From Pseudomonas sp. MWU13-2100 (GTDB lineage Bacteria; Pseudomonadota; Gammaproteobacteria; Pseudomonadales; Pseudomonadaceae): a DNA stretch of 64,000 nucleotides. The translations under genes and the position numbers were made by a program. The notes under the pieces are model-generated. The model ran no database searches and was not told the DNA's origin. It was given only the letters and a program-made list of their open reading frames with translations. Positions 15,048 to 24,064 of the stretch are shown here, piece after piece. Numbering within the stretch: the first letter of the stretch is position 1; every line of letters starts with the position of its first letter. Where the stretch lies: the NCBI RefSeq assembly GCF_023242365.1, contig NZ_JALLIX010000026.1:33593-97592 (forward strand), written 5' to 3'.

Positions 15048-16492
15048 AACCGCTGGCGCAAGTCGCGACTCTGGGGCTGGGCCTGATGCTGTCGGCGTGT
15101 TCGATGGTCGGTCCGGATTATCACCTGCCGGCCGATTCGGCGCTGCAACGCAAGGACCTGCAAGGGAGCATCGCCGGCGAAGGCGACAATGTGGTGTCGG
15201 CCCCCGTGCCGACCGATTGGTGGCGCCTGTACCAGGATCCGCGCCTGGATGAGCTGGTTCGTCAGGCGCTGGCGTCCAACACCGATTTGCGCGTGGCGGC
15301 GGCGAGCCTGTCGCGGGCCTGGGCCCAGGTGGAAGAGGCCGAGGCGGCCGGCGGCTTCAGTGCCGGGATAAAAGCCGGGGCCCAGCGCTTGCAGGAGTCC
15401 GGCCAGGCCTATCTGCTGCCGGAAAAGGTGCCGGTGGCCAACGTCGGCGATATTGCGATTTCCGCCTCCTACCAGTTCGACCTGTGGGGCACCCTGCAGC
15501 GTGGCATCGAGGCGGCGAAAGCCAATGCCGACGCGACCCAGGCAGCCGGCGACGTGGCCCGCATCACCCTGGTGGCGGACGTGGTGCGCTCCTATACCCA
15601 GGTCTGCGCGGCCAACGAGGAACGCCAGATTGCCGAGGAGTCCCTCGCGCTGCAATCCCAGAGTACCGAGCTGACCAAGCGTCTGCGCGACGCCGGACGT
15701 GGTGACGAAACCCAGGTCACCCGTGCCCAGACCCAATTCAAATCCCTGCGCGCCGAACTGCCGCGTTACCAGGCCGCGCGCCAGGCCGGCTTGTATCGCC
15801 TGTCGATGTTGCTGGCCAAACCCCTGGAGCAACTGCCGGCCGGCGTCGCCGATTGCGCCGCGCTGCCGCATATCACCCAGTTGTTGCCGGTGGGCGACGG
15901 CGCCGAGCTGCTCAAGCGCCGTCCCGATATCCGCCAGGCTGAACGGCGGCTGGCGGCAGCGACGGCCGGCGTCGGCGTGGCCACCGGTGAGCTGTACCCG
16001 AATATCAGCATCGGTGCCACGGTGGGGACGGTCGGCATCCTGAAGGATCTGGGCGATCCTTCGACCAATCGCTGGGGGTTTGGGCCGGCGATCAGTTGGA
16101 GCGTGCCGACCAACGGCGCCCGTGCCCGCATCCGCGAAGCCGAGGCTGGCACCCAGGGCGCCCTGGCGCACTTCGACGGCGTGGTGCTCAACGCCATTCG
16201 CGAAACCCAGACCAGCCTGGCCCAGTACACCGCGCAGCTTGACCGCCGCGATGCCCTGGCCGATGCGGGGAATTCTGCCAAGCTCGCCGCGGAGCAGACG
16301 CACCGCTTCTTCAAGGCCGGTCGCGCCTCGTTCCTCGCCGACCTGCAGGCAACCCGCACCTACACCGATGTGCGCGCCCAACTGGCCTCGGCCAACACCC
16401 AGGTGGCGATGAGCCAGATCGATTTGTTTCTGGCCCTTGGCGGTGGCTGGGAAAGCGGACGAACGCCAGCTGTTGAGCACGCGAAACCCTGA
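15044..16492 (+). CDS. NodT-family RND/MFS outer-membrane lipoprotein
   Basis: The product has 482 residues. The lipoprotein signal ends LMLSACSMVGPDYHLP; the GPDY sequence after the lipobox Cys is typical of the NodT/OprM family. The W-W-x-L-Y and D-x-x-L-D-x-L-V-x-x-A-L-A-S-N sequence and the later LLKRRPDIRQAERRLAAATAGVGVA are the standard family marks of the two halves. It is the outer-membrane exit channel of the MarR-controlled pump. The gene overlaps the adaptor gene by 4 nt and is the last of the operon. Confidence 0.92.
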   Translation: MKPLAQVATLGLGLMLSACSMVGPDYHLPADSALQRKDLQGSIAGEGDNVVSAPVPTDWWRLYQDPRLDELVRQALASNTDLRVAAASLSRAWAQVEEAEAAGGFSAGIKAGAQRLQESGQAYLLPEKVPVANVGDIAISASYQFDLWGTLQRGIEAAKANADATQAAGDVARITLVADVVRSYTQVCAANEERQIAEESLALQSQSTELTKRLRDAGRGDETQVTRAQTQFKSLRAELPRYQAARQAGLYRLSMLLAKPLEQLPAGVADCAALPHITQLLPVGDGAELLKRRPDIRQAERRLAAATAGVGVATGELYPNISIGATVGTVGILKDLGDPSTNRWGFGPAISWSVPTNGARARIREAEAGTQGALAHFDGVVLNAIRETQTSLAQYTAQLDRRDALADAGNSAKLAAEQTHRFFKAGRASFLADLQATRTYTDVRAQLASANTQVAMSQIDLFLALGGGWESGRTPAVEHAKP

Positions 16493-16594
16493 GTCCGTTG
16501 CTATGCTTTGAACTATCGGCTGGTCGCCGCTGGTTGGGAGCGTTGGGAGAATCCTAACCATCGTGGTCAGCGTGGCCCGATGGGGATTCTAATA

Positions 16595-17230
16595 ATGAAA
16601 AACCCTTATGCTCCTGGTTTCTGGTGTGCGGTGGTGGCGCTGGTCCTGCTCTCGGCGACCTACTTCTATGGCGTCATGCTGGCGCACCAGATCGACAAGG
16701 CCCTGGTCTTTCTCGACAGCGCCACGGCGTTGATCGCGGTGATGTCCATCGCCGTGGTGGCGTGGGCCAGCTATCAGGCGCAGCAGGTGAAGAAACGCCA
16801 GCTGTCCCAGAGCAAGACCCTGGTGCAGGTCTGGGACACCAAAGTCGCCCTGCGTCGGGTCGAAACCGTCTTCGACCGGTATTTCTGGGGCAGCTACTGG
16901 CAACCCGGCCAGACCTTCCAGGAAGTCATGGGTGAACTCACCGGTACGCCGCTGGAAAAAAGCCTGGAAATGCTCAAGATCCAATGCCTGAAACTCGACC
17001 GCGAAGTGGCCCATGACGAGCGCCACTGGCTGAGCAACGCCCGCGAATTATCCGACGTCGCCACGGCGATGGCCCGCGAGCGCCACCAACTGGATGTCTG
17101 CGACCCGCGTAACGACTCACCGGACGGCGTGGTGATCAACCGCGACTTCGAGGTGCTGGTGTACACCTGGACCGCGCGTTTGAAGACCTTCGATCATCAA
17201 CTGGATGAGATGGAAGTCCAGTATTCCTGA
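16595..17230 (+). CDS. hypothetical two-helix membrane protein
   Basis: The product has 211 residues with two membrane segments near the N-terminus (FWCAVVALVLLSATYFYGVML and LIAVMSIAVVAWASYQ), then a soluble, charged and mainly helical C-terminal region. No family is recognised. The ATG at 16595 starts right before the first membrane segment and has GGGGA about 10 nt upstream; the frame is open back to 16508. It stands alone behind the efflux operon, 102 nt after it. Confidence 0.75.
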   Translation: MKNPYAPGFWCAVVALVLLSATYFYGVMLAHQIDKALVFLDSATALIAVMSIAVVAWASYQAQQVKKRQLSQSKTLVQVWDTKVALRRVETVFDRYFWGSYWQPGQTFQEVMGELTGTPLEKSLEMLKIQCLKLDREVAHDERHWLSNARELSDVATAMARERHQLDVCDPRNDSPDGVVINRDFEVLVYTWTARLKTFDHQLDEMEVQYS

Positions 17231-17250
17231 GCCGCCCCTGCCCTGGCGGC
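17231..17250 (+). terminator. possible hairpin after the membrane protein gene
   Basis: GCCGCC...GGCGGC forms a 6-bp G+C-rich stem starting directly at the stop codon, followed by only a weak T-containing stretch (GGTTATT). It could stop transcription inefficiently. The remaining 250 nt before ydgA hold no gene I can support. Confidence 0.35.
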
Positions 17251-17500
17251 GGTTATTCCGGCGCAAATGTGCGCAGGCCGTCGATGTGCGCTGCCAAGTG
17301 CACTAATCCCATACTGCGTTGTCAGTCATTTCGCTTTCGTCCGTAGGATAGGGTGGCAGCCAGTGGCCCGTGGGCAAAGCCTTGGGGCCTGCTCCGGCAA
17401 ATGCTACCCTGCGTCCTTTCGAGTATTGTCGAGCCGGCTCCGGTCAGGGGTCAGGAAGACCAGCATTTCTCCACTTAACGGACATCGATCGGGTCAACTC

Positions 17501-19015
17501 ATGAATAAATCAGCAGGTTTGCTTTTAGGTTTTGTCGTAGTGGTCGGTGCGCTGAGCACCGCCGGCGCGTGGTACACCGGCAATCAACTGGAAGGGGTGC
17601 TGAACACTTCGATCCAGGAAGCCAACCAACAATTGAAGACTGCCCTGGCCAGTGCTGGCGGCAGCGCGAATATCGAGTTGGTGTCGCTTGATCGTCACCT
17701 GTTCACCAGCACCGCGCACTATCGTGTCACGCTGCGGAACCTGCAGGCCGGTGGGGAAAAGAAGGACATCGAGCTGCTGTTCGTCGACCATATCGAACAC
17801 GGGCCGTTGCCGTGGTCGCGTGTTAAAGCGTTGAAACTGGCGCCGGTGATGGTCAACAGCAACTACGAGCTGGAAAAGAACGACGCCACCGCCAAGTGGT
17901 TCGACGCCGCCAAGGGCGCCGCGCCGCTCAAGGGCCAGGTTGCCCTGGGCTACAACCGTTCGGTGGACGGCAATATCGAACTGGTGCCGCTGGACTTCGC
18001 GCCGGACGCCAGCACCAGCGTGAAATTCTCCGGGCTGAACCTGGCGCTGACCGCCAGCGACCAGGCCGCCAAGATCAAGCTCAACGGCTACATGGATAAC
18101 CTCAAGGTCTCCGCCGTGTCCCCGGAGCAGGGCCCGGTGCAGGTCGAGCTGAACGGCCTGACCCTGGCCAGCGATCTGACCAAGAGCGATCTGGGGTTCT
18201 ACCTGGGGCAGAACATCATCGAACTGAGCGAGACCAAGCTGACCTACGGGGTCAAGCCGGCCGTGGTCACGGTCAAGGGTTTCGAGCAGAAAGACTCGAC
18301 GGAAGCGGCGGGCAATGTGCTCGCCGGACGCCTGGCCTATAACATTGCCTCCATCGACTACAACGACAAGCCGGTGGGCAGTGCCCAGATGAGCTGGACG
18401 GCGAAGAACCTGGACTTCCCGGCGATGCAATCGCTGATCAAACTGTACCAGGTCCAGTTGGAAGCGCTGCAAAAGGCCCAGGCGGCAGGGGTTCAAGACC
18501 CTGAGGCGGCGGTGCCGGAACTGACTCCGGCCCAGCAGACCCAGGCCGAAGCGGACATCAAGCAATTGCTGGCCGGCAAGCCGCAGATCGCCCTGGAAAA
18601 TTTCTCGCTCAAGACCACCAACGGCGAGAGCCGCGCCAGCCTGGTAGTGGACCTGACCAACCCGTCTTCCACCGAGCTGCCACCGGTGGAACTGGGCAAG
18701 CAATTGGTCTCGCAACTGGATGCCAAGGTGCTGTTGTCCAAGCCGATGATCGCCGACCTGGCCGGCCTGCAAGCGCAGATCCAGGGCCAGACCGATCCCG
18801 CAGCCATCACCCGGCAAGCCTCGATGGCCAGTGAAATGGCCGGCACCATGGCCCTGTCCACGGAGATGGGCACGGTGCAAGGCAGCGATATCGTCTCGAC
18901 GTTGCACTACGCCAATGGCCAGGTGGACTTCAACGGGCAGAAAATGCCAGTGGAAGACTTCATCACCTTGCTGCTGACCAAGTTCGGTGGCGCGGGCGGC
19001 GGCGAACAGCCTTGA
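17501..19015 (+). CDS. YdgA-family (DUF945) envelope protein
   Basis: The product has 504 residues. It starts with a signal/anchor helix (AGLLLGFVVVVGALSTAGAWYTGNQL) followed by the YdgA/DUF945 pattern: LEGVLNTSIQEANQQL, LFTSTAHYRVTL, FVDHIEHGPLPWSRV. The rest is beta-rich with repeats of the type also seen in AsmA-like proteins, and ends in a short glycine-rich tail. The family is exported to the periplasmic face of the inner membrane; its function is not well defined. The ATG at 17501 precedes the signal helix; the frame is open upstream to 17267 but that part looks non-coding. It is convergent with the response regulator gene, 9 nt apart. Confidence 0.85.
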   Translation: MNKSAGLLLGFVVVVGALSTAGAWYTGNQLEGVLNTSIQEANQQLKTALASAGGSANIELVSLDRHLFTSTAHYRVTLRNLQAGGEKKDIELLFVDHIEHGPLPWSRVKALKLAPVMVNSNYELEKNDATAKWFDAAKGAAPLKGQVALGYNRSVDGNIELVPLDFAPDASTSVKFSGLNLALTASDQAAKIKLNGYMDNLKVSAVSPEQGPVQVELNGLTLASDLTKSDLGFYLGQNIIELSETKLTYGVKPAVVTVKGFEQKDSTEAAGNVLAGRLAYNIASIDYNDKPVGSAQMSWTAKNLDFPAMQSLIKLYQVQLEALQKAQAAGVQDPEAAVPELTPAQQTQAEADIKQLLAGKPQIALENFSLKTTNGESRASLVVDLTNPSSTELPPVELGKQLVSQLDAKVLLSKPMIADLAGLQAQIQGQTDPAAITRQASMASEMAGTMALSTEMGTVQGSDIVSTLHYANGQVDFNGQKMPVEDFITLLLTKFGGAGGGEQP

Positions 19016-19024
19016 GCTCGGGGT

Positions 19025-19738
19025 TCAGCCGCCGGTGACGTTTTCCAGTCGGTACCCATAGCCATAGATCGTCAGCAACTGCCAACCGTGTTCGGCGGTC
19101 AGGCCCAGCTTGTTGCGCAGGCGATAGATATGGGTATCGAGGGGGCGCGAGGAGAGCATTTCCTCATGGGGCCAGAAGCGCTCATAGAGGTACTCGCGCG
19201 ACAGCGGTCGGCCGAGGTTGCTGAACAGGCAGCGTGCCAGGCGATACTCACGCTCGGTCAGGTTGACCGGGCGGCCTGAACGGGTCACGGTCAGTTCGGC
19301 ATCGTCGAAACTCAAATCATCGAAGGTGACGATTTCGCCGGTGCTGCGGCGCTGCCCGGCATGCCGGCGCAGTACCGCGTTGATCCGCGCCTTGAGTTCG
19401 TTGGCGCGGAACGGTTTGCTCACGTAATCGTCGGCGCCACTGCCCAGGGCCAGGACGATATCGCTTTCGGCATCACGGCTGGTGAGCATGATCGCCGGCG
19501 GCGGCACTTCCATGTGCTCGCGGGTCCAGCGCAGCAGCGCCAGGCCGCTGAGGTCCGGCACCTGCCAGTCGAGAATCAGCAAGTCAAAGGTTTCCCGACG
19601 CAGCTGGCGCAACAGGTCCTCGCCGCGCTCGAAACCGTGCAGGGTCCAGGGGGCTTCCCCGACACCGGCCATCTGCCCCAGGGTCTGTTCGACCCGGTGC
19701 AGTTCGGCGGGCTCGTCGTCGAGTATGGCGACACGCAT
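19025..19738 (-). CDS. OmpR-type response regulator
   Basis: The product has 237 residues. The receiver domain (1-120) has the acidic pair D7/D8, phosphoacceptor D57 (LLILDW), T86 and K108 (VSKPF). The C-terminal winged helix (about 135-232) has the OmpR signature LTEREYRLARCLFSNLGRPLSREYLYERFWP and RPLDTHIYRLRNKLGL...GYGYRLE. The ATG at 19738 begins the receiver; a longer frame to 19765 lacks support. No kinase is adjacent on its strand. The nearest is the CHASE2 histidine kinase at 21571 on the other strand, behind the FecR gene, and that trio is the most likely partnership. Target genes are unknown; pgaABCD is the obvious candidate. Confidence 0.9.
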   Translation of the reverse strand: MRVAILDDEPAELHRVEQTLGQMAGVGEAPWTLHGFERGEDLLRQLRRETFDLLILDWQVPDLSGLALLRWTREHMEVPPPAIMLTSRDAESDIVLALGSGADDYVSKPFRANELKARINAVLRRHAGQRRSTGEIVTFDDLSFDDAELTVTRSGRPVNLTEREYRLARCLFSNLGRPLSREYLYERFWPHEEMLSSRPLDTHIYRLRNKLGLTAEHGWQLLTIYGYGYRLENVTGG

Positions 19739-19972
19739 GTCTGGACCTTTCTCCCGTTTAGCCACGGATCTGTCTTCAAAGCAGGACTCTACAGGCTATT
19801 TCCTACAAGGAAGTCTGTAAGTCGACCCTCAAATCTGAACAATTCTGGCGAATTCCTCAAGGGCGAGCGGTGGCTGGCTAGGCTGATGTCAAATGGCTTT
19901 TACCCGGCGTACCGTGCCCCTTGTGGGGGGCAGACGCAGGGTAGCGACTTGCACGGTCAAGGAGAAGGATTC

Positions 19973-20224
19973 ATGGGCAGTCCCTTTCGTTTCAGCGGTT
20001 TGCCATCCTGGGCGGTACCCGGGTTGTTGTCCGGATTGAGCCTGTGTCTTGGTTTCAGTTTTGTGCTCGGGCTGTTCCATTACGGGGCCGCGCGTCCAGT
20101 GTTGGTGTCCGAGCAACTGCCCGTGGCGCCCAAGGGCCGATGGATAGCCCCCTTCGCCGCGCCGACGCTGTGGACGACCGGTGAAGCTATCAGCCCACGG
20201 GAACAGCCGCGCTGGGTGTTCTGA
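19973..20224 (+). CDS. small hypothetical membrane protein
   Basis: The product has 83 residues with one long hydrophobic stretch (AVPGLLSGLSLCLGFSFVLGLFHYG) and a proline-rich tail (PKGRWIAPFAAPTLW, then a REQPRWVF ending). There is a strong ribosome site (AGGAGAAGG) before the ATG. It is divergent from the response regulator gene and upstream of the candidate small RNA and the FecR gene. No family is recognised. The single helix may insert it in the inner membrane. Confidence 0.6.
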   Translation: MGSPFRFSGLPSWAVPGLLSGLSLCLGFSFVLGLFHYGAARPVLVSEQLPVAPKGRWIAPFAAPTLWTTGEAISPREQPRWVF

Positions 20225-20309
20225 AGATTCTCCGGCAATTCTGAACAAATCTGACAGATTCACCGGTCGCGCTGATTTTGCCCATAGAGTAGACCCAGTA
20301 ATACAGGGG

Positions 20310-20406
20310 CACTTTGGAGCAAGTCCGACCCATGGACGGGTGGCGGTTCGGATCCACACGGACCGCCGCCAAGGGACGGTCAGGATGTCCTCCCTTGGCC
20401 ATTTTT
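20310..20406 (+). ncRNA. candidate Rsm/CsrA-sequestering small RNA
   Basis: Within 70 nt there are six GGA motifs (20316, 20334, 20350, 20360, 20374 and 20383). The first hairpin, ACCC/GGGT (20328-20331 with 20338-20341), displays the loop ATGGAC, which matches the ANGGAN motif bound by RsmA/CsrA. The second is GGCGGT/ACCGCC (20342-20347 with 20362-20367) with GGA in the loop. The third is GCCAAGGGA/TCCCTTGGC (20368-20376 with 20391-20399), has CAGGAT in its loop and is followed by ATTTTT, so it is also a rho-independent terminator. This is the layout of RsmX/Y/Z-type RNAs. I find no GacA upstream box, and the 5' end is unknown. It could instead be the 3' end of the 83-residue gene's message. 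Confidence 0.5.
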
Positions 20407-20553
20407 CCGTCACACCCTGGCGTGCATTCATACGACGCAACACAGTGCGGTCAGGGTGACCGGGGGAGCTGTGGCATGATGGGCCCGGATGGTGTTCTGC
20501 CATCGTTCCTTTACTTCGATCCTGCTCCCTCCAGAGCCTGAGCGGCCAAGCCC

Positions 20554-21552
20554 ATGAGCGAACGCTTTTTTTCGCAGCCTCCTGTTCCTGTTCTTCTGTC
20601 CCGGCCGAACCTGCGTCTGCTACTCGGTGCGGCCTTCTACCTGTTCATTCACAATGCCCTGGCGGCCCCGCCGGCCCTGCGCGCGCCTTACCTCGACCGT
20701 GAACAGCAATGCCGTGCGCAACCGTTTCCGGCGGTGGTGCTGCACTTGGCGGGCGAGGCCTGGAAGCTGGATGCCAAGGGCAAGCAACTGGCCCTGGAAG
20801 AGGGGATGAGCCTGGAGGAGCACGAAGGGGTGAGAACCTCAGGCAATGCCTTTGTCAGCCTGGTGCTGGGTGACGGTTCGCGGATCGTGCTGCCTTCCAA
20901 CTCGCAGGTGCGGCTGGAGCTGGACGAGACGCAGTCAGTCCCGCAAGTACAGCTCGAACAAGGTCAGGTCGAGTCCTATGTGATCAAGCGTGTCAGCGAG
21001 CATGATCGCTTCCAGATTCGGACCTCGGTCGGGGTGCTCGGGGTACGTGGTACGCACTTTCGCACCCGCAGTGAAGACGGTCAGGCACTGGTCGAAGTGC
21101 TTGACGGCCAGGTCGCGGTGAGCCGCGCCGAAGCGCCGCCGGCACCCGGCACCCAGGCTCGGAGCAAGCTGCCCGTTGCCGGCGGGCCTGCGGTCAAGGT
21201 CAACGCCCGGCAGGGGCTGAGGATCCAGGACAAGGGCGAACTCAAACCGGTCGACCTGCTGCCCGCCCCACGCCTGCTCGGGCAGGACGGCCAGCGCGGC
21301 GACAAGCCGGTCTGGCAGCTCTTTCTCCAGCCCTTGGACGGCGCCCGGCGCTACCGGGCGCAGGTCGCCACCGACGCGGCGTTCCTCAATATCAAGCAGG
21401 AGCGGTTTTCCAGCACCCCGGATATCCGCTTCAGCGGTTTGCAGGCGGCGTTCTACCATGTGCGGCTGTCGGCATTCGACGAGCAGGGACTTGAGGGCCA
21501 GACTGGGGTCTACGATATCTACTACTGGCCCAGGACGGTTCATGAGCAATAG
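20554..21552 (+). CDS. FecR-domain periplasmic protein
   Basis: The product has 332 residues. A signal-like segment ends at NALAAPPALRAP. A FecR domain follows (about residues 90-190): VRTSGNAFVSLVLGDGSRIVLPSNSQVRLELDE, then VESYVIKRV and FQIRTSVGVLGVRGTHFRTR, the classical FecR/LysM-associated beta-strand pattern. The last 100 residues (LFLQPLDGARRYRAQVATD...FYHVRLSAFDEQGLEGQ) look like a fibronectin-III-like domain. The gene ends 18 nt before the CHASE2 kinase gene, so they are co-transcribed and probably form one envelope-sensing unit. FecR-CHASE2 neighbours are known in other bacteria; the ligand is unknown. There is no clear ribosome site, so the start is less certain. Confidence 0.85.
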   Translation: MSERFFSQPPVPVLLSRPNLRLLLGAAFYLFIHNALAAPPALRAPYLDREQQCRAQPFPAVVLHLAGEAWKLDAKGKQLALEEGMSLEEHEGVRTSGNAFVSLVLGDGSRIVLPSNSQVRLELDETQSVPQVQLEQGQVESYVIKRVSEHDRFQIRTSVGVLGVRGTHFRTRSEDGQALVEVLDGQVAVSRAEAPPAPGTQARSKLPVAGGPAVKVNARQGLRIQDKGELKPVDLLPAPRLLGQDGQRGDKPVWQLFLQPLDGARRYRAQVATDAAFLNIKQERFSSTPDIRFSGLQAAFYHVRLSAFDEQGLEGQTGVYDIYYWPRTVHEQ

Positions 21553-21570
21553 CTGCGGTATCCGGCGTTC

Positions 21571-23880
21571 ATGAGGCTGTGGCGACGGCACGAGGGACGC
21601 GAGCCGACGCAGGCGCAACGGCTGTTCCATGGCTTGTTGCGCGAATGGTTGCTGGTGGGCGTGTTGTTGCTGCCGCTGACCGCTGCGCTCTCCTTGGGCC
21701 AGGACCTGGCGTTCAGTCATTTTCTCTACGACCGCTTGAGCCGCCTGAGTCCCTTGCCGGTCGATCCACGGATCCTCCTGGTCACCATTGATGAGCGTAG
21801 TCTTGAGGCCCTGGGACGCTGGCCCTGGCCGCGCAGCGTGCATGCCGAACTGCTCGAGCGCTTGAGCGCGGCGCAGCCCCGGGGAGTGCTGTTCGATGTG
21901 ATTTTCAGCGAGCCGGAGGCTGCGGGCAGTGGCGACGAGCGCCTGGCCCGGGCCCTGTGTCGCGCCGGCAATGTGGTCTTGCCGCTGTTGCGCGAAGGTG
22001 TGCCGCGCTTTGCCACGGCGCTGGAGGAAATCGGGCCGATCGAACCGTTGCGGCGCTGTGCCAGGGCGGTCGGTCATATCAATGTCGAAGCGGATAACGA
22101 CGGGGTGATACGCGGGGTGTTCCTGCGTGAAGGTCCGCTCCACCAACCTCGTGAGCAGTTGGCCTGGCTGGCCTATCAGATGGCGCTGCCAGTGGCCGAG
22201 CGGCAACCGATGCCAGGTACCGGGGACGTTTCCGAACGCGATGGATGGCAGCGGCAGAACGCCATTCTGGTGCCCTTTATCGAGACTGCCGGCGGTTTCC
22301 CCAGTGTGCCCTACATCAGCGTGCTGCGCGGTGAGGTGCCGGCGGCGCTGCTGCGCGATCGGCTGGTCCTGGTGGGCGCCACCGCGCCGGGCCTGGGGGA
22401 CCGGTATGTCACGCCGGTGTCCGAGCAGGCCGGCACCACCGCCGGGGTGGAGATCCAGGCGAACCTGCTCAATGGCCTGTTGCAGCAGCGCAGTATTGTC
22501 GAGTTGGCGCCACTGCCGGGCATGCTGTTGTCGGTGTTGGCGGTGGCACTCCTGCTGGGCGGGTTGCTGCTGCGTGCGCGTTATGCCGTGTGGCTGACGC
22601 TCGGTAGCATGGTGACGGTGCTGCTGGCGGCCTGGGGACTGTTGCGGCTCGGCCTGTGGTGGTCGCCGGCCGCCAGCCTGAGCGGCTTTCTGCTGGCTTA
22701 CCTGATCTGGAACTGGCGGCGCCTGAGTGCGGTGCTGGCCTACTTCGGTTGGGAATTGGCCCGGCTGAACGATGAGCCCCAGGTGCTGCCCGAACGGAGA
22801 AGGCCCGTGCTGCCCAAGGGTGATGTGCTGCATGGCCGCATCGCCGCCCTGGAGCAAGCCCTCGGACGCACCCGCGATACCCGGCGGTTTATGGCCGATG
22901 GCCTGGAATGCCTGCCCGTGGCCACGCTGATCACCGACACCCGGGGCCAGGTACTGCTCGCCAACCGCAGCGCGCGTGACCTGCTGGGGCCCGCGCTGCT
23001 GGGCAAGGACTGGCTCGATTGCCTGGCGGACCTGGGCTTTCCCGGCATTGAAGGGCCGGCGCGCCGCGCATTGGCCGAACTGGTGAGCCAGGAGTTTTGC
23101 GACAGCCGCCAGCGCACCCTGCACCTGGACCTGGCACCGCTGCTGTCGGCGGAAGATGAAGTCGCCGTCGGCTGGCTGTTCAGCCTTGCGGACCTGAGTC
23201 TTGCGCGTGAGGCCGAGCAGCAGCGGGCGACCCTGTTGCGCTTTCTGTCCCATGACCTGCGGGCGCCGCACTCGGCGATCCTGGCGTTGCTGGAAGTGCA
23301 GCGCGCGCAGCACGACGATGCGCCGGTCTATCGCCAGATCGAACAGCAGGTGCGCCGGGCCCTGGGCCTGACCGAGTCCTTCGTGCACCTGGCCAAGGCC
23401 GAGTCGCAGGCTTACAGCTTCGAGCCGGTGCTGTTCGCCATGCTGGTGCTGGATGCCTTCGACCAGGTGGCGCCATTGGCCCGGCTCAAGGGCATCGTGC
23501 TGCGCCATCGGCTCGACGAGGTCGACGAAAGCCTGGTCCGGGCCGATGCCTCACTGCTGACCCGGGCGCTGTTCAACCTGCTGGAAAACGCCATCAAATA
23601 CAGCCCCTCCGGCACCTGTGTCAGCCTCGACGTGGAGGTGGCGGATAACCGGCTGACCTGTGGCATCAGCGATCAGGGCCCGGGCATCGGCGCACAGGCG
23701 TTACCGCAGCTCTTCGATCCCTATAAACGCTTTGCCGGCGCCGATGACACCGAAGGCCTGGGCCTGGGTTTGTCGATGGTCAAGGCGGTGATCGACCGGC
23801 ATGAAGGGCGAATTCATTGCGTCAGCGTCGAGGGGCAGGGCACAACGTTCAGGTTTTGCCTGCCCCTCTGGAAAGATTGA
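21571..23880 (+). CDS. CHASE2-domain sensor histidine kinase
   Basis: The product has 769 residues. After an N-terminal membrane helix (LLVGVLLLPLTAALSLG) comes a periplasmic CHASE2 domain (about 45-310: DPRILLVTIDERSLEALGRWPWPRSVHAELLERL, GVLFDVIFSEPE, DRLVLVGATAPGLGDRYVTP). Three membrane helices follow (about 310-385), then a PAS-like region and the kinase core. H561 lies in RFLSHDLRAPHSAIL, the N box is NLLENAIKYSP, and the ATP lid has DQGPGIG and GLGLGLSMVKAVI. It is coupled to the FecR gene and stands directly upstream of pgaABCD. Its cognate regulator is probably the OmpR-type protein encoded at 19025-19738. Confidence 0.92.
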   Translation: MRLWRRHEGREPTQAQRLFHGLLREWLLVGVLLLPLTAALSLGQDLAFSHFLYDRLSRLSPLPVDPRILLVTIDERSLEALGRWPWPRSVHAELLERLSAAQPRGVLFDVIFSEPEAAGSGDERLARALCRAGNVVLPLLREGVPRFATALEEIGPIEPLRRCARAVGHINVEADNDGVIRGVFLREGPLHQPREQLAWLAYQMALPVAERQPMPGTGDVSERDGWQRQNAILVPFIETAGGFPSVPYISVLRGEVPAALLRDRLVLVGATAPGLGDRYVTPVSEQAGTTAGVEIQANLLNGLLQQRSIVELAPLPGMLLSVLAVALLLGGLLLRARYAVWLTLGSMVTVLLAAWGLLRLGLWWSPAASLSGFLLAYLIWNWRRLSAVLAYFGWELARLNDEPQVLPERRRPVLPKGDVLHGRIAALEQALGRTRDTRRFMADGLECLPVATLITDTRGQVLLANRSARDLLGPALLGKDWLDCLADLGFPGIEGPARRALAELVSQEFCDSRQRTLHLDLAPLLSAEDEVAVGWLFSLADLSLAREAEQQRATLLRFLSHDLRAPHSAILALLEVQRAQHDDAPVYRQIEQQVRRALGLTESFVHLAKAESQAYSFEPVLFAMLVLDAFDQVAPLARLKGIVLRHRLDEVDESLVRADASLLTRALFNLLENAIKYSPSGTCVSLDVEVADNRLTCGISDQGPGIGAQALPQLFDPYKRFAGADDTEGLGLGLSMVKAVIDRHEGRIHCVSVEGQGTTFRFCLPLWKD

Positions 23881-24025
23881 CCGCGCGGCGCCGCGGGTCG
23901 TTTGCACTGACACCGACTTGAATCAATCTTGGCTTTGGTTTTTTGGTCTACCCTTCCAATGGACGACAGGCGGGTGACGTGTTCGACCTCTGTCGCCGGG
24001 CTCCCCTGTGTGTCTGCATCAGGCA

Positions 24026-24060
24026 GGAGCATTGAACTCCGGCTGTCATTGGGGAAAGGA
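24026..24060 (+). promoter_or_regulatory. GGA-rich pgaA leader, possible RsmA target
   Basis: The 180-nt leader carries GGA motifs at 23961, 24026, 24053 and 24058. The last two form the sequence GGGGAAAGGA that serves as the ribosome site of pgaA. In E. coli CsrA binds several GGA sites in the pgaA leader and blocks translation, so the same control by RsmA is plausible here. This is an inference from motif position only. Confidence 0.4.
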
Positions 24061-24064
24061 CGAT

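Noticed and set aside
20181..20541. Short coding frames over the RNA candidate region
   Set aside because: Several frames of 70 to 90 codons are open but lack ribosome sites and run through terminator stems.
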